A DNA stretch of 64,000 nucleotides from Photobacterium salinisoli (GCF_003614885.1 NZ_QZMS01000013.1:203780-267779), one strand, 5' to 3'; numbered from the stretch's first letter, positions 49,677 through 59,386 are shown. The notes: generated by a model not told the origin, from the sequence alone. A program made the numbers and translations.

Positions 49677-52526
49677 ATGGATAAGATCGAAGTCAGGGGT
49701 GCGCGCACCCACAACCTTAAAAACATTAACCTGACTATCCCTCGGGATAAGCTGATTGTTATCACAGGTTTATCAGGTTCCGGTAAGTCTTCTCTGGCCT
49801 TCGATACCCTGTATGCCGAAGGTCAGCGCCGTTACGTCGAATCACTGTCAGCCTACGCCCGCCAGTTTCTGTCGCTGATGGAAAAACCGGACGTCGATCA
49901 TATTGAAGGCCTGTCGCCAGCGATCTCGATTGAACAGAAATCGACTTCACACAACCCGCGCTCGACGGTTGGCACCATTACCGAAATCTATGACTACCTG
50001 CGCTTGCTGTATGCCCGTGTCGGCGAACCACGCTGCCCGACTCACGATGTGCCCCTCGCTGCGCAAACCGTCAGCCAGATGGTCGACAAAGTGCTGGCAC
50101 TGCCGGAAGGCAGCAAGCTGATGCTGCTGGCTCCTATCGTCAAAGAACGTAAGGGCGAGCACCTGAAAACTTTAGCCAACCTGTCGGCGCAAGGCTATAT
50201 TCGGGCCCGGATCGACGGCGAAGTCTGCGATCTGTCCGATCCGCCGACGCTGGAATTACACAAAAAGCACACGATAGAAGTGGTGGTGGATCGCTTTAAA
50301 GTGCGTGATGATCTGCAGCAACGGCTGGCTGAATCATTTGAAACCGCGCTGGAGCTGTCTGGCGGCACTGTTGTTGTCAGCGCCATGGACGACGATGGCA
50401 TGGCCGAGCTGATTTTCTCAGCCAACTTCGCCTGCCCGCATTGCGGCTACAGCATGCGTGAGCTGGAACCACGCCTGTTTTCCTTCAATAACCCGGCCGG
50501 CGCCTGCGGCACATGCGACGGACTGGGGGTACAACAGTATTTCGACCCGTCCCGTGTGATTCAGAACAGTGAACTCAGCTTGTCCGGCGGTGCCATCCGG
50601 GGCTGGGACAAGCGCAATTACTACTACTTTCAGATGCTGACTTCGCTGGCTGAACATTACGATTTTGACGTTGAGGCGCCGTTCAGCAGCCTGCCGAAGA
50701 AAGTACAGAACGTCTTGCTGCAGGGTTCTGGCACCACAAATATTGAGTTTAAATACATTAATGATCGCGGTGATGTGACCGTCCGCCGTCACCCGTTTGA
50801 AGGCATTCTGAATAATATGGAACGCCGCTACCGGGAAACTGAGTCCAATGCAGTGCGCGAAGAGCTGGTGAAGTATATTTCCACCAAGCCTTGTGCCAGC
50901 TGTCACGGTTCGCGGCTGCGCGAAGAAGCGCGTCATGTCTTCATTGACAGCACCAACCTGCCGGCTATCAGCGAAATGAGTATCAGCCAGGCACTGACCT
51001 TCTTTACCGAGCTGACACTGGAAGGACAGCGTGCGCAGATTGCCGATAAAATCCTCAAAGAAATCAATGACAGGCTGACCTTCCTGGTCAATGTGGGCCT
51101 CAACTATCTCAACCTGTCGCGCAGTGCGGAAACCTTGTCCGGCGGTGAAGCTCAGCGCATCCGCCTGGCCAGCCAGATTGGCGCGGGCCTGGTCGGCGTG
51201 ATGTATGTGCTCGATGAGCCGTCCATCGGCCTCCACCAGCGTGATAACGAACGTCTGCTGAGCACTCTGACCCGGCTGCGCGATCTGGGTAATACCGTCC
51301 TGGTGGTTGAACACGACGAAGACGCGATCCGCAGTGCGGATTACATCATAGATATCGGCCCGGGCGCCGGTGTTCACGGCGGACAGATCATCGCCGAAGG
51401 CACCATGGAAGATATTCTGAACTCGGAAGACTCCCTGACCGGTCAGTACCTAAGCGGCAAGAAACAGATTGAAGTCCCTGCTGAACGTATTCCTGTCGAT
51501 CCGGCCAAAACGGTTCAGCTCACAGGCGCCACGGGCAACAACCTGAAACACGTCGATGTGTCGATTCCGGTTGGCTTACTGACCTGTGTGACCGGGGTGT
51601 CCGGCTCGGGCAAGTCAACGCTGATCAACGATACTTTCTTCAAAATTGCTCACCATAAACTCAATGGGGCCACGACCGGCGAGCCGGCCCCTTATAACGA
51701 TATTCAGGGGCTGGAGCACTTCGATAAAGTTATCGATATCGATCAGAGCCCGATAGGCCGGACGCCACGGTCTAACCCTGCGACTTACACCGGCATTTTC
51801 ACGCCCATCCGGGAGCTGTTCTCGGGCACCCAGGAGTCTCGCTCCCGCGGCTATAAACCAGGCCGCTTCAGCTTCAACGTCAAAGGTGGCCGCTGTGAAG
51901 CCTGTCAGGGCGACGGGGTGATCAAAGTTGAAATGCACTTCCTGCCCGATGTTTACGTGCCCTGTGATAGCTGTAAGGGTAAACGCTACAATCGTGAGAC
52001 CCTGGAAGTGAAATACAAAGGCCAGTCTATTGATGAAGTGCTGGAAATGACAGTGGAAGATGCGCGGGTATTTTTTGATCCTGTGCCAGCCATTGCGCGA
52101 AAACTGCAAACCCTGATGGATGTAGGGCTATCCTATATCCGCCTGGGGCAAGCGGCGACCACGCTGTCCGGCGGCGAAGCGCAACGGGTGAAACTGGCGC
52201 GCGAGCTGTCCAAGCGCGATACAGGTAAAACCCTGTATATTCTGGATGAACCGACAACGGGCTTGCACTTCCATGATATCCAGCAGTTGCTGAGTGTCCT
52301 GCACCGGCTGCGTGATCACGGCAATACCATAGTGGTGATTGAGCATAACCTGGACGTCATTAAAACGGCAGACTGGATCATTGATCTGGGACCGGAAGGT
52401 GGCAGCGGTGGCGGTGAGATCATTGCAACGGGTACGCCGGAACAGGTTGCCGAGGTCGCCGGTTCGCATACGGCCCGCTTCCTCAAACCCCTGCTGCCCG
52501 CATTAACGGCAAAACAGCAGGCATAA
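49677..52526 (+). CDS. uvrA: UvrA, nucleotide excision repair ATPase
   Basis: UvrA finds bulky DNA lesions with UvrB and starts nucleotide excision repair. The 949-aa protein has two ABC cassettes: Walker [10 protein letters not shown] (near the start) and GVSGSGKST (about residue 640), signatures [11 protein letters not shown] and [11 protein letters not shown], and Zn fingers including [17 protein letters not shown] and CEACQGDG / CDSCKG. ATG 49677 is chosen because the family starts [15 protein letters not shown]; the in-frame ATG at 49638 is unsupported. Confidence 0.98.
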   Translation: MDKIEVRGARTHNLKNINLTIPRDKLIVITGLSGSGKSSLAFDTLYAEGQRRYVESLSAYARQFLSLMEKPDVDHIEGLSPAISIEQKSTSHNPRSTVGTITEIYDYLRLLYARVGEPRCPTHDVPLAAQTVSQMVDKVLALPEGSKLMLLAPIVKERKGEHLKTLANLSAQGYIRARIDGEVCDLSDPPTLELHKKHTIEVVVDRFKVRDDLQQRLAESFETALELSGGTVVVSAMDDDGMAELIFSANFACPHCGYSMRELEPRLFSFNNPAGACGTCDGLGVQQYFDPSRVIQNSELSLSGGAIRGWDKRNYYYFQMLTSLAEHYDFDVEAPFSSLPKKVQNVLLQGSGTTNIEFKYINDRGDVTVRRHPFEGILNNMERRYRETESNAVREELVKYISTKPCASCHGSRLREEARHVFIDSTNLPAISEMSISQALTFFTELTLEGQRAQIADKILKEINDRLTFLVNVGLNYLNLSRSAETLSGGEAQRIRLASQIGAGLVGVMYVLDEPSIGLHQRDNERLLSTLTRLRDLGNTVLVVEHDEDAIRSADYIIDIGPGAGVHGGQIIAEGTMEDILNSEDSLTGQYLSGKKQIEVPAERIPVDPAKTVQLTGATGNNLKHVDVSIPVGLLTCVTGVSGSGKSTLINDTFFKIAHHKLNGATTGEPAPYNDIQGLEHFDKVIDIDQSPIGRTPRSNPATYTGIFTPIRELFSGTQESRSRGYKPGRFSFNVKGGRCEACQGDGVIKVEMHFLPDVYVPCDSCKGKRYNRETLEVKYKGQSIDEVLEMTVEDARVFFDPVPAIARKLQTLMDVGLSYIRLGQAATTLSGGEAQRVKLARELSKRDTGKTLYILDEPTTGLHFHDIQQLLSVLHRLRDHGNTIVVIEHNLDVIKTADWIIDLGPEGGSGGGEIIATGTPEQVAEVAGSHTARFLKPLLPALTAKQQA

Positions 52527-52542
52527 TTAACACATGCACTCT

Positions 52543-52573
52543 GTCAGGCTGAGTGTTCAGCCTGACTTTCTGT
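52543..52573 (+). terminator. Rho-independent terminator after uvrA
   Basis: GTCAGGCTGA (52543-52552) and TCAGCCTGAC (52557-52566) pair perfectly around loop GTGT, followed by TTTCTGTC. The GTG of the loop is the first possible start of the next reading frame, which argues that the real start is further down. Confidence 0.8.
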
Positions 52574-52597
52574 CTATTCGCCGAGGGACCGGACACC

Positions 52598-54385
52598 GTG
52601 ACCGTCATTCAATTAAGGGGCACCAGACTGGCCGCTACCACCATCAGTAAACCACTGACACGGCCTTTTATTCTGGCGCTGACTTTTCTGTTTCTGCTGT
52701 CGATGCATTATTTTCAGCATAATCAGGGAGGAGCGGGCCTGGAGTTGCCCTTTAATGTCAGTAGCTGGATTCCGTTCAGCTTTGCGATTGCTATTGGCCT
52801 GCTGGAGATCAGCCGACAGAAAATATTGCGTTATTCACGGCTGACGCTGGTTCTCTTATGCTGCTGCGTTATGCTGTCTGTCCCCGTCTTCTTCCCGGAA
52901 GCGCGACCGGAAGCCGCTGTCAACAGAATCATTACCCTCTGGGCTGGCTGGTTGTTTTTTGTTGCCCTGCAGCAGTTTGCTTTCAGCCAGAAACAGCGTC
53001 AGCAAATACTCTGGTTGATCTTAAAAGCGGTCTGGCTGCAAGCCGCGCTGGCCTGGTACCAGTTTCTGTGGATATCGCCGGACAATGGCATAGGCTATAA
53101 CACCGAGCTCAACCGGCCCTACGGCATTTTTCAGCAACCCAACGTGATGGCCAGCTTCCTGGCCACCGGACTGGTCCTCTCCGCTTATCTGCTGGCACGG
53201 CAGCCGATGGTTCAGGGCCGCTGGACTCTCTCCCATCTCGGTCTTCAATTAACGCCTGTTGCTGTGATACCCATGCTGTACGTGCTCAGCTCACGCACCG
53301 GCTGGATTGCCAGTGTGATAGGGATTTTGCTTATCCTGCCCTACCTGATGCAGTTTGCCGCCAGGGTACAGTGGCGGATGTGGCTGATGATGGTAGTCAT
53401 GGGATTAAGCGTGACCTGGAATCTGACTAGCAGCCTGAACTGGAGTCCGCAGCCGGGCAGAGTGTCGCTGGAAAGTGCCCGCTCAGTCATCTACCCGCAA
53501 GCGATGGACATGTTCCTGCATTCCCCGATCACGGGAGTCGGCTATGGCAATTTTGAGCCCGCTTACCTGATGCAGACAGCTCAAGCACATCAGAGCAACC
53601 CTGACCTACCCTATGGCTTACCCGGGCTGGATCATCCCCATAACGAGCTGCTTCTCTGGGCTAGCGAAGGGGGCATTTTGCCTGTCCTGGCACTGCTGAT
53701 TGCGGCAGCGGCAGTGCTGGCCAAAATTCGTCGCGCGCCGGCAAATACCCAGCTGGCTCTGGTTGCGCTCCTGTTTCCGATTACGCTACATACCCAACTC
53801 GAATACCCTTTTTACCACTCTCTGATCCACTGGATTATTGTTGTTTTCCTGATCTACTGGGTTGATGCCCTGAGTGCAAAATATTTCAAACTGACACTGC
53901 GTCTTTATAAACCCTTCAGAATCAGCGCTATGCTTTTACCTGTTGTCGTCAGTCTGTTTATGACTACTACCTTATATTCAGGTGCCATGCTGACCCGCTT
54001 TGAATCATCGACGCCACCCGATTTAACGACCTTGGATAAGGTTAATAACACCTGGGCCTGGCGCAACCGGTTTGAATGGGATCTTTATCAGACCCAGTTG
54101 AAAATCGGCATTCAGCAAAATAATCCTGAGTTGCTGACAGGCTTCATCCAATGGGCCAACCATAAAGCCAAAGAGCTGCCAAGGCCCATTCTGTATCAGT
54201 TTCTGATCACCGCCCATCAGGCATTAGGAAACACCTATCAAGCTGAACAGGTTCGGGAAGAGGCCCGGTATCTGTTTCCGGGTATGAATTTCAGCGATGA
54301 AGCATTACCGCAGTTTTCCAAGCCAAAAACCGTGACAGCCTCGCCCCAGCTAGCACAAGCTGAAGGACAATCAGACAAAAACTGA
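52598..54385 (+). CDS. pglL: PglL-family O-oligosaccharyltransferase (Wzy_C superfamily)
   Basis: PglL-type enzymes transfer oligosaccharide from undecaprenyl carriers to proteins, often pilins, in the periplasm. The protein has many membrane helices (about residues 20-420), the large periplasmic loop with LDHPHNELLLWASEGG, which holds the conserved His, and a C-terminal Wzy_C-type domain (about 430-595) with TPR-like character. The GTG at 52598 has GAGGGA 9 nt upstream and gives 595 aa; the earlier GTG at 52553 lies in the terminator loop. A PglL is known directly beside uvrA in V. cholerae. Polymerase or ligase remains an alternative. Confidence 0.8.
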   Translation: MTVIQLRGTRLAATTISKPLTRPFILALTFLFLLSMHYFQHNQGGAGLELPFNVSSWIPFSFAIAIGLLEISRQKILRYSRLTLVLLCCCVMLSVPVFFPEARPEAAVNRIITLWAGWLFFVALQQFAFSQKQRQQILWLILKAVWLQAALAWYQFLWISPDNGIGYNTELNRPYGIFQQPNVMASFLATGLVLSAYLLARQPMVQGRWTLSHLGLQLTPVAVIPMLYVLSSRTGWIASVIGILLILPYLMQFAARVQWRMWLMMVVMGLSVTWNLTSSLNWSPQPGRVSLESARSVIYPQAMDMFLHSPITGVGYGNFEPAYLMQTAQAHQSNPDLPYGLPGLDHPHNELLLWASEGGILPVLALLIAAAAVLAKIRRAPANTQLALVALLFPITLHTQLEYPFYHSLIHWIIVVFLIYWVDALSAKYFKLTLRLYKPFRISAMLLPVVVSLFMTTTLYSGAMLTRFESSTPPDLTTLDKVNNTWAWRNRFEWDLYQTQLKIGIQQNNPELLTGFIQWANHKAKELPRPILYQFLITAHQALGNTYQAEQVREEARYLFPGMNFSDEALPQFSKPKTVTASPQLAQAEGQSDKN

Positions 54386-54390
54386 AGACC

Positions 54391-54425
54391 AAAAAAAGCG
54401 GCTGCCCGGGCAGCCGCATCTTTCT
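54391..54425. terminator. Bidirectional terminator between pglL and the aminotransferase gene
   Basis: A perfect 20-bp palindrome, 54398-54417 (GCGGCTGC / GCAGCCGC around CCGG), has A7 before and ATCTTTCT after. On the minus strand it is a textbook terminator of the aminotransferase gene; on the plus strand a somewhat weaker one for pglL. Confidence 0.92.
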
Positions 54426-54436
54426 CACGCGAATAA

Positions 54437-55555
54437 TCAGTTCAGCACTTCTTCCAGCGCTTTCAGGCACAGTGCGATATTCTCTTTGCGCGCGCCGTAT
54501 CCCATCAGTCCAATGCGCCACGCTTTTCCGGCTAATGCCCCCAGCCCGGCACCGATCTCCAGATTATAGTCTTCCAACAGAGTCTGACGCACTTTCGCAT
54601 CATCGGCTCCGTCTGGAATATAAATCGCATTGAGTTGCGGCAGACGGCTTTTCTCATCCACCACAAAGCGGATCCCCATAGCTTCCAGACCATCACGCAA
54701 TAATTGATGTATCTCAGCATGGCGCTGCCAGGCATTTTCCAGCCCTTCGTGTTGCAGACGAACCAAAGCTTCGTGCAATGCATACAAACTGTTGACCGGG
54801 GCGGTATGGTGATAGCTGCGCTTACCTTCACCACTCCAGTAGGCCAGCACCAGGCTTTGGTCAAGGAACCAGCTCTGAACTGGTGTCTTGCGCTGCTGAA
54901 TTTTCTCGACGGCACGCGGCGAAAAGGTCAGCGGCGACAGGCCCGGTACACAGGACAAACACTTCTGACTACCGGAATACACGGCATCCAGTTGCCATTC
55001 ATCAACCTTCAGCGGCACCCCACCGAGCGAAGTGACGGCATCAACAATCGTCAGGCAGTCATAGTCTCGGGCTAAGCGGGATAAGGTTTCAGCATCGCTC
55101 AGGGCACCGGTTGAGGTTTCCGCATGCACAAACGCCAGTATTTTCGCATCCGGATGAGCTTTGAGTGCTGCTTCAACAGCTTGCGGATCAACCGGCTCTC
55201 CCCATTCATTGTCCACCAGCACAGCTTCACCGCCGCAGCGCACAACATTTTCCCGCATCCGCTCACCAAATACCCCGTTACGGCAGACGATCACCTTCTC
55301 GCCCGGTTCAACCAGATTGACGAAACAGGCTTCCATTCCCGCACTGCCCGGCGCGGATACCGCTATAGTAAATGGGTTAGTGGTCTGGAAGGCATACTGG
55401 AGCAGTTGCTTAAGTTCATCCATCATTCCAATGAACAGCGGATCAAGATGACCGACAGTCGGGCGACTGAGCGCCTGCAAAACCTGCGGATAAATGTCCG
55501 ACGGGCCAGGTCCCATCAGTATGCGTTGAGGTGGGTAAAAACTTTGAAATGTCAT
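54437..55555 (-). CDS. Class V aminotransferase, serine-pyruvate/alanine-glyoxylate type
   Basis: This is a PLP-dependent class V aminotransferase of the AGXT/serine-pyruvate family, 372 aa. It starts with the family's GPGPSDIYPQVLQALSRPTVGHLDP, contains APGSAGMEACFVNL and HAETSTGALS, and has the PLP Lys in SGSQKCLS (about residue 196), with FLDQSLVLAYW after it. ATG 55555 is chosen because GGAGAAG lies 7 nt upstream; an earlier start (55582) would add nine residues. Whether the donor is serine or alanine, or the acceptor glyoxylate or pyruvate, cannot be settled from sequence. Confidence 0.88.
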   Translation of the reverse strand: MTFQSFYPPQRILMGPGPSDIYPQVLQALSRPTVGHLDPLFIGMMDELKQLLQYAFQTTNPFTIAVSAPGSAGMEACFVNLVEPGEKVIVCRNGVFGERMRENVVRCGGEAVLVDNEWGEPVDPQAVEAALKAHPDAKILAFVHAETSTGALSDAETLSRLARDYDCLTIVDAVTSLGGVPLKVDEWQLDAVYSGSQKCLSCVPGLSPLTFSPRAVEKIQQRKTPVQSWFLDQSLVLAYWSGEGKRSYHHTAPVNSLYALHEALVRLQHEGLENAWQRHAEIHQLLRDGLEAMGIRFVVDEKSRLPQLNAIYIPDGADDAKVRQTLLEDYNLEIGAGLGALAGKAWRIGLMGYGARKENIALCLKALEEVLN

Positions 55556-55739
55556 CAGGCTTCTCCATCTGCACAGACACATAAGTTACTTATAATTCAG
55601 TGCATTAATTATTGTAAGCAACAGTAGCTTTCGCGGGGTATTTCTAACGAGCATAACAGAACAACCCGCACCTGAAACCAGGCAGGCAAATTTATGCAAA
55701 GTCAGTAACAATCTTGACACAGAAAAATGCATTCAAGCA

Positions 55740-55768
55740 TTGACAAAGCCCCCCCTCTCATATTCAAT
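55740..55768 (+). promoter_or_regulatory. Candidate lysC promoter
   Basis: TTGACA (55740-55745) and TTCAAT (55763-55768) are 17 bp apart, about 50 nt upstream of the riboswitch aptamer, which is where its promoter is expected. A second TTGACA at 55714-55719 lacks a good -10. Confidence 0.5.
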
Positions 55769-55814
55769 AAGGGCAATTTTTGTTCACCCTGAGAAAGCTC
55801 ATTTTTCAGGTGAA

Positions 55815-55992
55815 AACGGAAGAGGCGCGTTATCCAGGTATCTATGCGGCGGGGCCCCACCCCAAAGCACCATAGAGAGGGGGAGCAACGCCGAGATACG
55901 GTAAGACAGGGGGCTTGCCGTATCGGCTTTGAAGGTTGAATCCTTCTGGCTGTCACCTGCATCATCCAGTGCAGGTGGAGAGCTTCTGGTAG
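55815..55992 (+). ncRNA. Lysine riboswitch (L box) in the lysC leader
   Basis: The leader contains the L-box core in the right order: GAAGAGGCGCG (P1/P2 loop), GGGGGAGCAACGCCGA, the GGTTGAATCCTTC hairpin, then GGCTGTCACCTGC with GCAGGTGGAGAGCTTCTGG closing P1. This matches the E. coli lysC riboswitch almost motif for motif. It should reduce lysC expression when lysine is abundant. Downstream lies a stem (TCTTCTGAC with GTCGGAAAGA, 56023-56047) without a clear T-tract, so control may act on translation or a weak terminator. Confidence 0.95.
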
Positions 55993-56096
55993 CAGCAGTC
56001 TTAGTACGTCTCGCCTAATGGCTCTTCTGACACTCAAGTCGGAAAGATTCCCCAAATTTTGCCCCATGTTTACGCTTTGTTAAGTGGGAGATCACA

Positions 56097-57476
56097 TTGA
56101 GCCCTGTAATTTCTTCTTCAGCGTTGAACGCTGAAATCACAGTCGCAAAATTTGGCGGCACTAGTGTGGCTGATTTCGTTGCAATGAGCCGTAGTGCTAA
56201 GATAGTTATCAATAATCCGACAACCAAACTGGTGTTGATCAGTGCGTGTTCCGGTGTGACTAATATTTTAGTCGAACTGGCCAATGGCGTAGCCGATGTC
56301 GAACACCGACACTCTCTGGTAGAGCGCCTGCGCGCTATTCACCAAAGTGTTCTGGCGGATTTACAGCAACCAGAGATGATTGCTGATCACCTTGATGCGC
56401 TTCTCGATCAGGTCGGCGAACTGGCCGTTAAAGCTGCTGAGCATAAGTCTGCAGAGTTAACCGATCAGCTGGTTGCCAATGGTGAATTGCTGTCGACCTA
56501 TCTGTTCACTCAAATTATGAATGAGCTGGGTGCTGATGCGGTACGTTACGATATCCGTGACGTGATGCGCACCGATAGCCGGTTTGGCAAGGCCAGTCCG
56601 GAACCAGAAATGATTCGTCAGCTGACAGAGGAAAAACTCTTGCCTCTGCTGCAGGATAAGATCATCGTTTCCCAGGGTTTTATCGGTAGTGATGAACAAG
56701 GCCGCACCACAACACTTGGCCGCGGTGGCAGTGATTACAGTGCCGCACTCATGGCTGAAGCAGTGAATGCCGGCACATTGGAAATCTGGACTGACGTTCC
56801 TGGCATGTACACCACAGATCCGCGTATTGCCCCCAAAGCAACGCCAATCAAAGAAATCAGCTTCAGCGAAGCTTCTGAGATGGCGAACTTTGGTGCCAAG
56901 ATCCTGCATCCATCAACCCTGATCCCGGCCGTTCGCCGTCAGATCCCTGTGTTTGTCGGATCGTCCAGAGCACCAGAACAGGGTGGCACCTGGATCCGCA
57001 AGTCCGTTACCGAAGCGCCGCTGTTCCGTGCGCTGGCACTGCGTTCTAACCAGACACTGATCACCCTGACCAGCCTGAATATGTTCCATGCTTACGGCTT
57101 CCTGGCCGAAGTATTCCGTATTCTGGCAGAGCATAAGGTTTCTGTTGATCTGATTTCAACTTCTGAAGTGAGCGTGTCGCTGACCATGGATCAGACTGAT
57201 ACTGGCGGCGGTGCACCTACGCTGCCTCCGGGAGCGCATGCTGCGCTCAGCGAGCTGTGCCGTGTTGAGATTGAACAGGATCTGTGCCTGATCTCTCTGA
57301 TTGGTAACCGCATGAGCCAGACTGCCGGATCAGTCAGTACTGTGTTCGATACGCTGGACGAGTACAAACTGCGCATGATCTGCTACGGTGCCAGCCCGCA
57401 CAATCTGTGCTTCCTGGTCAAAACCGAGCATGCCATGCCTATTGCTCAGAATCTGCACCGTAAGATTTTTGAGTAA
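56097..57476 (+). CDS. lysC: Lysine-sensitive aspartate kinase III
   Basis: LysC phosphorylates aspartate, the first step to lysine, threonine and methionine. The 459-aa monofunctional protein has the kinase signature VAKFGGTSVADF, the substrate segment TLGRGGSDYSAAL, and two ACT domains at the C-terminus (from about residue 315, ITLTSLNMFHAYGFLAEVFRILAEHKVSVDLI). The start is TTG at 56097 with GTGGGAG just upstream, an inefficient codon that fits riboswitch-level control. It is followed by a terminator and then the provirus. Confidence 0.96.
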   Translation: MSPVISSSALNAEITVAKFGGTSVADFVAMSRSAKIVINNPTTKLVLISACSGVTNILVELANGVADVEHRHSLVERLRAIHQSVLADLQQPEMIADHLDALLDQVGELAVKAAEHKSAELTDQLVANGELLSTYLFTQIMNELGADAVRYDIRDVMRTDSRFGKASPEPEMIRQLTEEKLLPLLQDKIIVSQGFIGSDEQGRTTTLGRGGSDYSAALMAEAVNAGTLEIWTDVPGMYTTDPRIAPKATPIKEISFSEASEMANFGAKILHPSTLIPAVRRQIPVFVGSSRAPEQGGTWIRKSVTEAPLFRALALRSNQTLITLTSLNMFHAYGFLAEVFRILAEHKVSVDLISTSEVSVSLTMDQTDTGGGAPTLPPGAHAALSELCRVEIEQDLCLISLIGNRMSQTAGSVSTVFDTLDEYKLRMICYGASPHNLCFLVKTEHAMPIAQNLHRKIFE

Positions 57477-57493
57477 TTTCGCATCCCATTGCT

Positions 57494-57527
57494 GTAAAAA
57501 AGGCGCTCAATGAGGGCCTTTTTTTAT
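57494..57527 (+). terminator. Rho-independent terminator after lysC
   Basis: AAAAAGGC-CTC and GAG-GCCTTTTT pair with one G-G mismatch around loop AAT, ending in T7. It is 18 nt after the lysC stop and marks the last certain host sequence before the integrated element. Confidence 0.88.
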
Positions 57528-57531
57528 GGTT

Positions 57532-57613
57532 TAAGAAAGGTAATGAAATTATATGGTGTTGATTTTGAATGGTTTTTATGTGGTTTATTGGTCATGTTAG
57601 TCTAAGAAAGGTA
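57532..57613. repeat. Two 11-bp direct repeats beside the integrase gene
   Basis: TAAGAAAGGTA occurs at 57532-57542 and again at 57603-57613, start to start 71 bp. The pair flanks the presumed left attachment region between the lysC terminator and the integrase stop. Arm-type integrase binding sites are the most likely reading; the core crossover site is not identifiable from one end. Confidence 0.55.
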
Positions 57614-57614
57614 G

Positions 57615-58622
57615 TTAAAGTGGGCATAATGTGGACGCTCTATCTGCCATTTTACTCAGCGGATTGAACCTTACTGCATCTACCAGGTGATCAGGTGCGA
57701 GATGGGCGTATGCCATCGTTTGAGCAATGCTTGAATGACCAAGTATGTCTCGCAGTGTGAGGATGTTTCCCCCTGCCATGATAAAGTGACTGGCAAAGGT
57801 ATGTCTCAATACATGCACCTTTTGCCCTTTAGGTAATCCAAAATCCAGTTTTTCCAAGATTTCATACAATTCCGCCTGAGGGTCAAATGAAAAAACATCG
57901 CTTCCTGATTGGGGATATATGCGGTGATACAGCTCCTCACTGATTGGAACTGTTCTTGGTTTGCCTGTTTTCGTGTTGGTAAACCGTATGCGGTATGGTG
58001 AGAGGTTACTTGCTTTTAATGTGATTGTTTCTCTCCATCTTGAGCCTGTTGCTAAGCATATTTCAACGGCCATCATCAGTTCTTTATCATGCTTCACTGC
58101 ATCCAATAACTGACTGATTTGGCTTTCGGTTAAAAATGTCATTTCTCGTCGGGTAATTTTGGGTAGCTTAAATCCTTTTATCGGATGAGTCCCTGTGAAA
58201 TCCCCTGTAGAGGTAAGCACTGTAAAAACATTACTTACAGTGCTTATCAAGCGGCTAATTGTTGCTGGCTTCTGTCCCTTCTCTTGTCTGTAGTGCACCC
58301 AATCAGAAAGCAATTTGTTATCAATCTTATTGACAGGCGGATCACCTAGCTCAGTACAGATCAATTCAAGTTTTTTCAGATAGTTACTCGCCGTCCTTTT
58401 AAATTGCCCTGACTTTTTCCACCATATTTCAATCAGTTCAGATAGTTTCCTGTTATCTACTGGAGGGCCTAACCACTCTTTGTTATGTGCCCTCGCAAGA
58501 ATGTATTTTTCGTAAGCCAATGCTTCGGCTTTCTTGTCAAATTTCCGCCTAAAGCGTTTGCCATCCCTCCCGGCTGGCCTGATATCGACCAGCCATTTAT
58601 CGCCATCTTTTTTTATGCTCAT
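57615..58622 (-). CDS. int: Tyrosine site-specific integrase of the provirus
   Basis: Integrase catalyses insertion and excision. The 335-aa protein has an N-terminal arm-binding domain (about residues 1-50), a SAM-like core-binding domain (about 60-145) and the catalytic domain with Arg195 (GSRWRE), Lys218 region (NTKTGK), His270 and Arg273 (VHVLRHTF), His296 (LGHSS) and the nucleophile Tyr305 (MAYAHLAP). All catalytic residues are present. It overlaps the repressor stop by ATGA, so it is co-transcribed and translationally coupled with the repressor. Confidence 0.93.
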   Translation of the reverse strand: MSIKKDGDKWLVDIRPAGRDGKRFRRKFDKKAEALAYEKYILARAHNKEWLGPPVDNRKLSELIEIWWKKSGQFKRTASNYLKKLELICTELGDPPVNKIDNKLLSDWVHYRQEKGQKPATISRLISTVSNVFTVLTSTGDFTGTHPIKGFKLPKITRREMTFLTESQISQLLDAVKHDKELMMAVEICLATGSRWRETITLKASNLSPYRIRFTNTKTGKPRTVPISEELYHRIYPQSGSDVFSFDPQAELYEILEKLDFGLPKGQKVHVLRHTFASHFIMAGGNILTLRDILGHSSIAQTMAYAHLAPDHLVDAVRFNPLSKMADRASTLCPL

Positions 58623-59386
58623 AGTGACCTCATCACCATTGCAGCACGACCGATTATTTTTAGACGCTTGAGATCTTCTCCTGCCATTTCAAAATCTTCA
58701 TAGCTCGGATTATCTGAAACTACTCTGTAGGATTGATTTAAAATATTCCATTTCAATCGCTTAACATAAACCATTTCATCAATACGAATGACGTAAACCC
58801 CATCTTTAACTGGCTCGGTCAGTTCTCTGGTATCGACAAGAATGCGATCACCGTCATCCATGGTCGGCAACATACTTTCACCTGAACAAAATACTATTGC
58901 TGAATATTCAGGGAGAAGGCCGAGGCTCCTTACCAGTGCAGTAGAGACTGTAAAAACGCTGGTTTGGTACTCAGTATTACTTAGGCAGCCAGCTCCTGCG
59001 GCTGCTTGTACATTAAATTCTGGAATGTCTATGGTATCCGCCTCATTCACAGGTAGTGCTTCAAAAATAGCTGAAGCATTGGGTTCCCTTGAATCAAACA
59101 GTAATGGCTTTGTATATTCCAGGCTTCTGTACTTGTCGCCTGTTTTCTTTAGATTACTGATTGTTTCCATCATTTTACTTTTTTCATGCTCAGAGCCGTG
59201 TAAGGCTATTAAAGCCTTCTGCGCATTTTCATGAAAGTTTGATATGTGATATTCAACAGCGCTCCCCTTTCCCTGCGCCTTTCGCTTTAACCAATTGTTC
59301 CTATTGGCTTTTACGCTTACTCCCTGTCGACTGCTAGGCATTCCTTCTATCTCAACAAGCTCTGTTGACAAAAACCACTCACGCAT
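58619..59386 (-). CDS. S24-family provirus repressor with Mu-type DNA-binding domain
   Basis: This is a CI/LexA-like repressor, 255 aa. The N-terminus (about residues 1-55) resembles the Mu repressor/transposase DNA-binding fold (MREWFLSTELVEIEGMP, then NRNNWLKRKAQGKGSAVEYHISNF) rather than a lambda-type HTH. The C-terminal half is a peptidase S24 domain with nucleophile Ser171 (SGESMLPTMDDGD), Lys209 (VYVKRLKW), and an Ala130-Gly131 cleavage site in QAAAGAG. RecA-stimulated self-cleavage and SOS induction are therefore likely. It faces the rightward genes across a 112-nt operator region. Confidence 0.88.
   Translation of the reverse strand: MREWFLSTELVEIEGMPSSRQGVSVKANRNNWLKRKAQGKGSAVEYHISNFHENAQKALIALHGSEHEKSKMMETISNLKKTGDKYRSLEYTKPLLFDSREPNASAIFEALPVNEADTIDIPEFNVQAAAGAGCLSNTEYQTSVFTVSTALVRSLGLLPEYSAIVFCSGESMLPTMDDGDRILVDTRELTEPVKDGVYVIRIDEMVYVKRLKWNILNQSYRVVSDNPSYEDFEMAGEDLKRLKIIGRAAMVMRSL

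Noticed and set aside
57477..57615. tRNA gene as the integration target of the provirus
   Set aside because: I found no cloverleaf or CCA-end sequence between lysC and the integrase. The known tRNA genes near csrA in vibrios lie further downstream.
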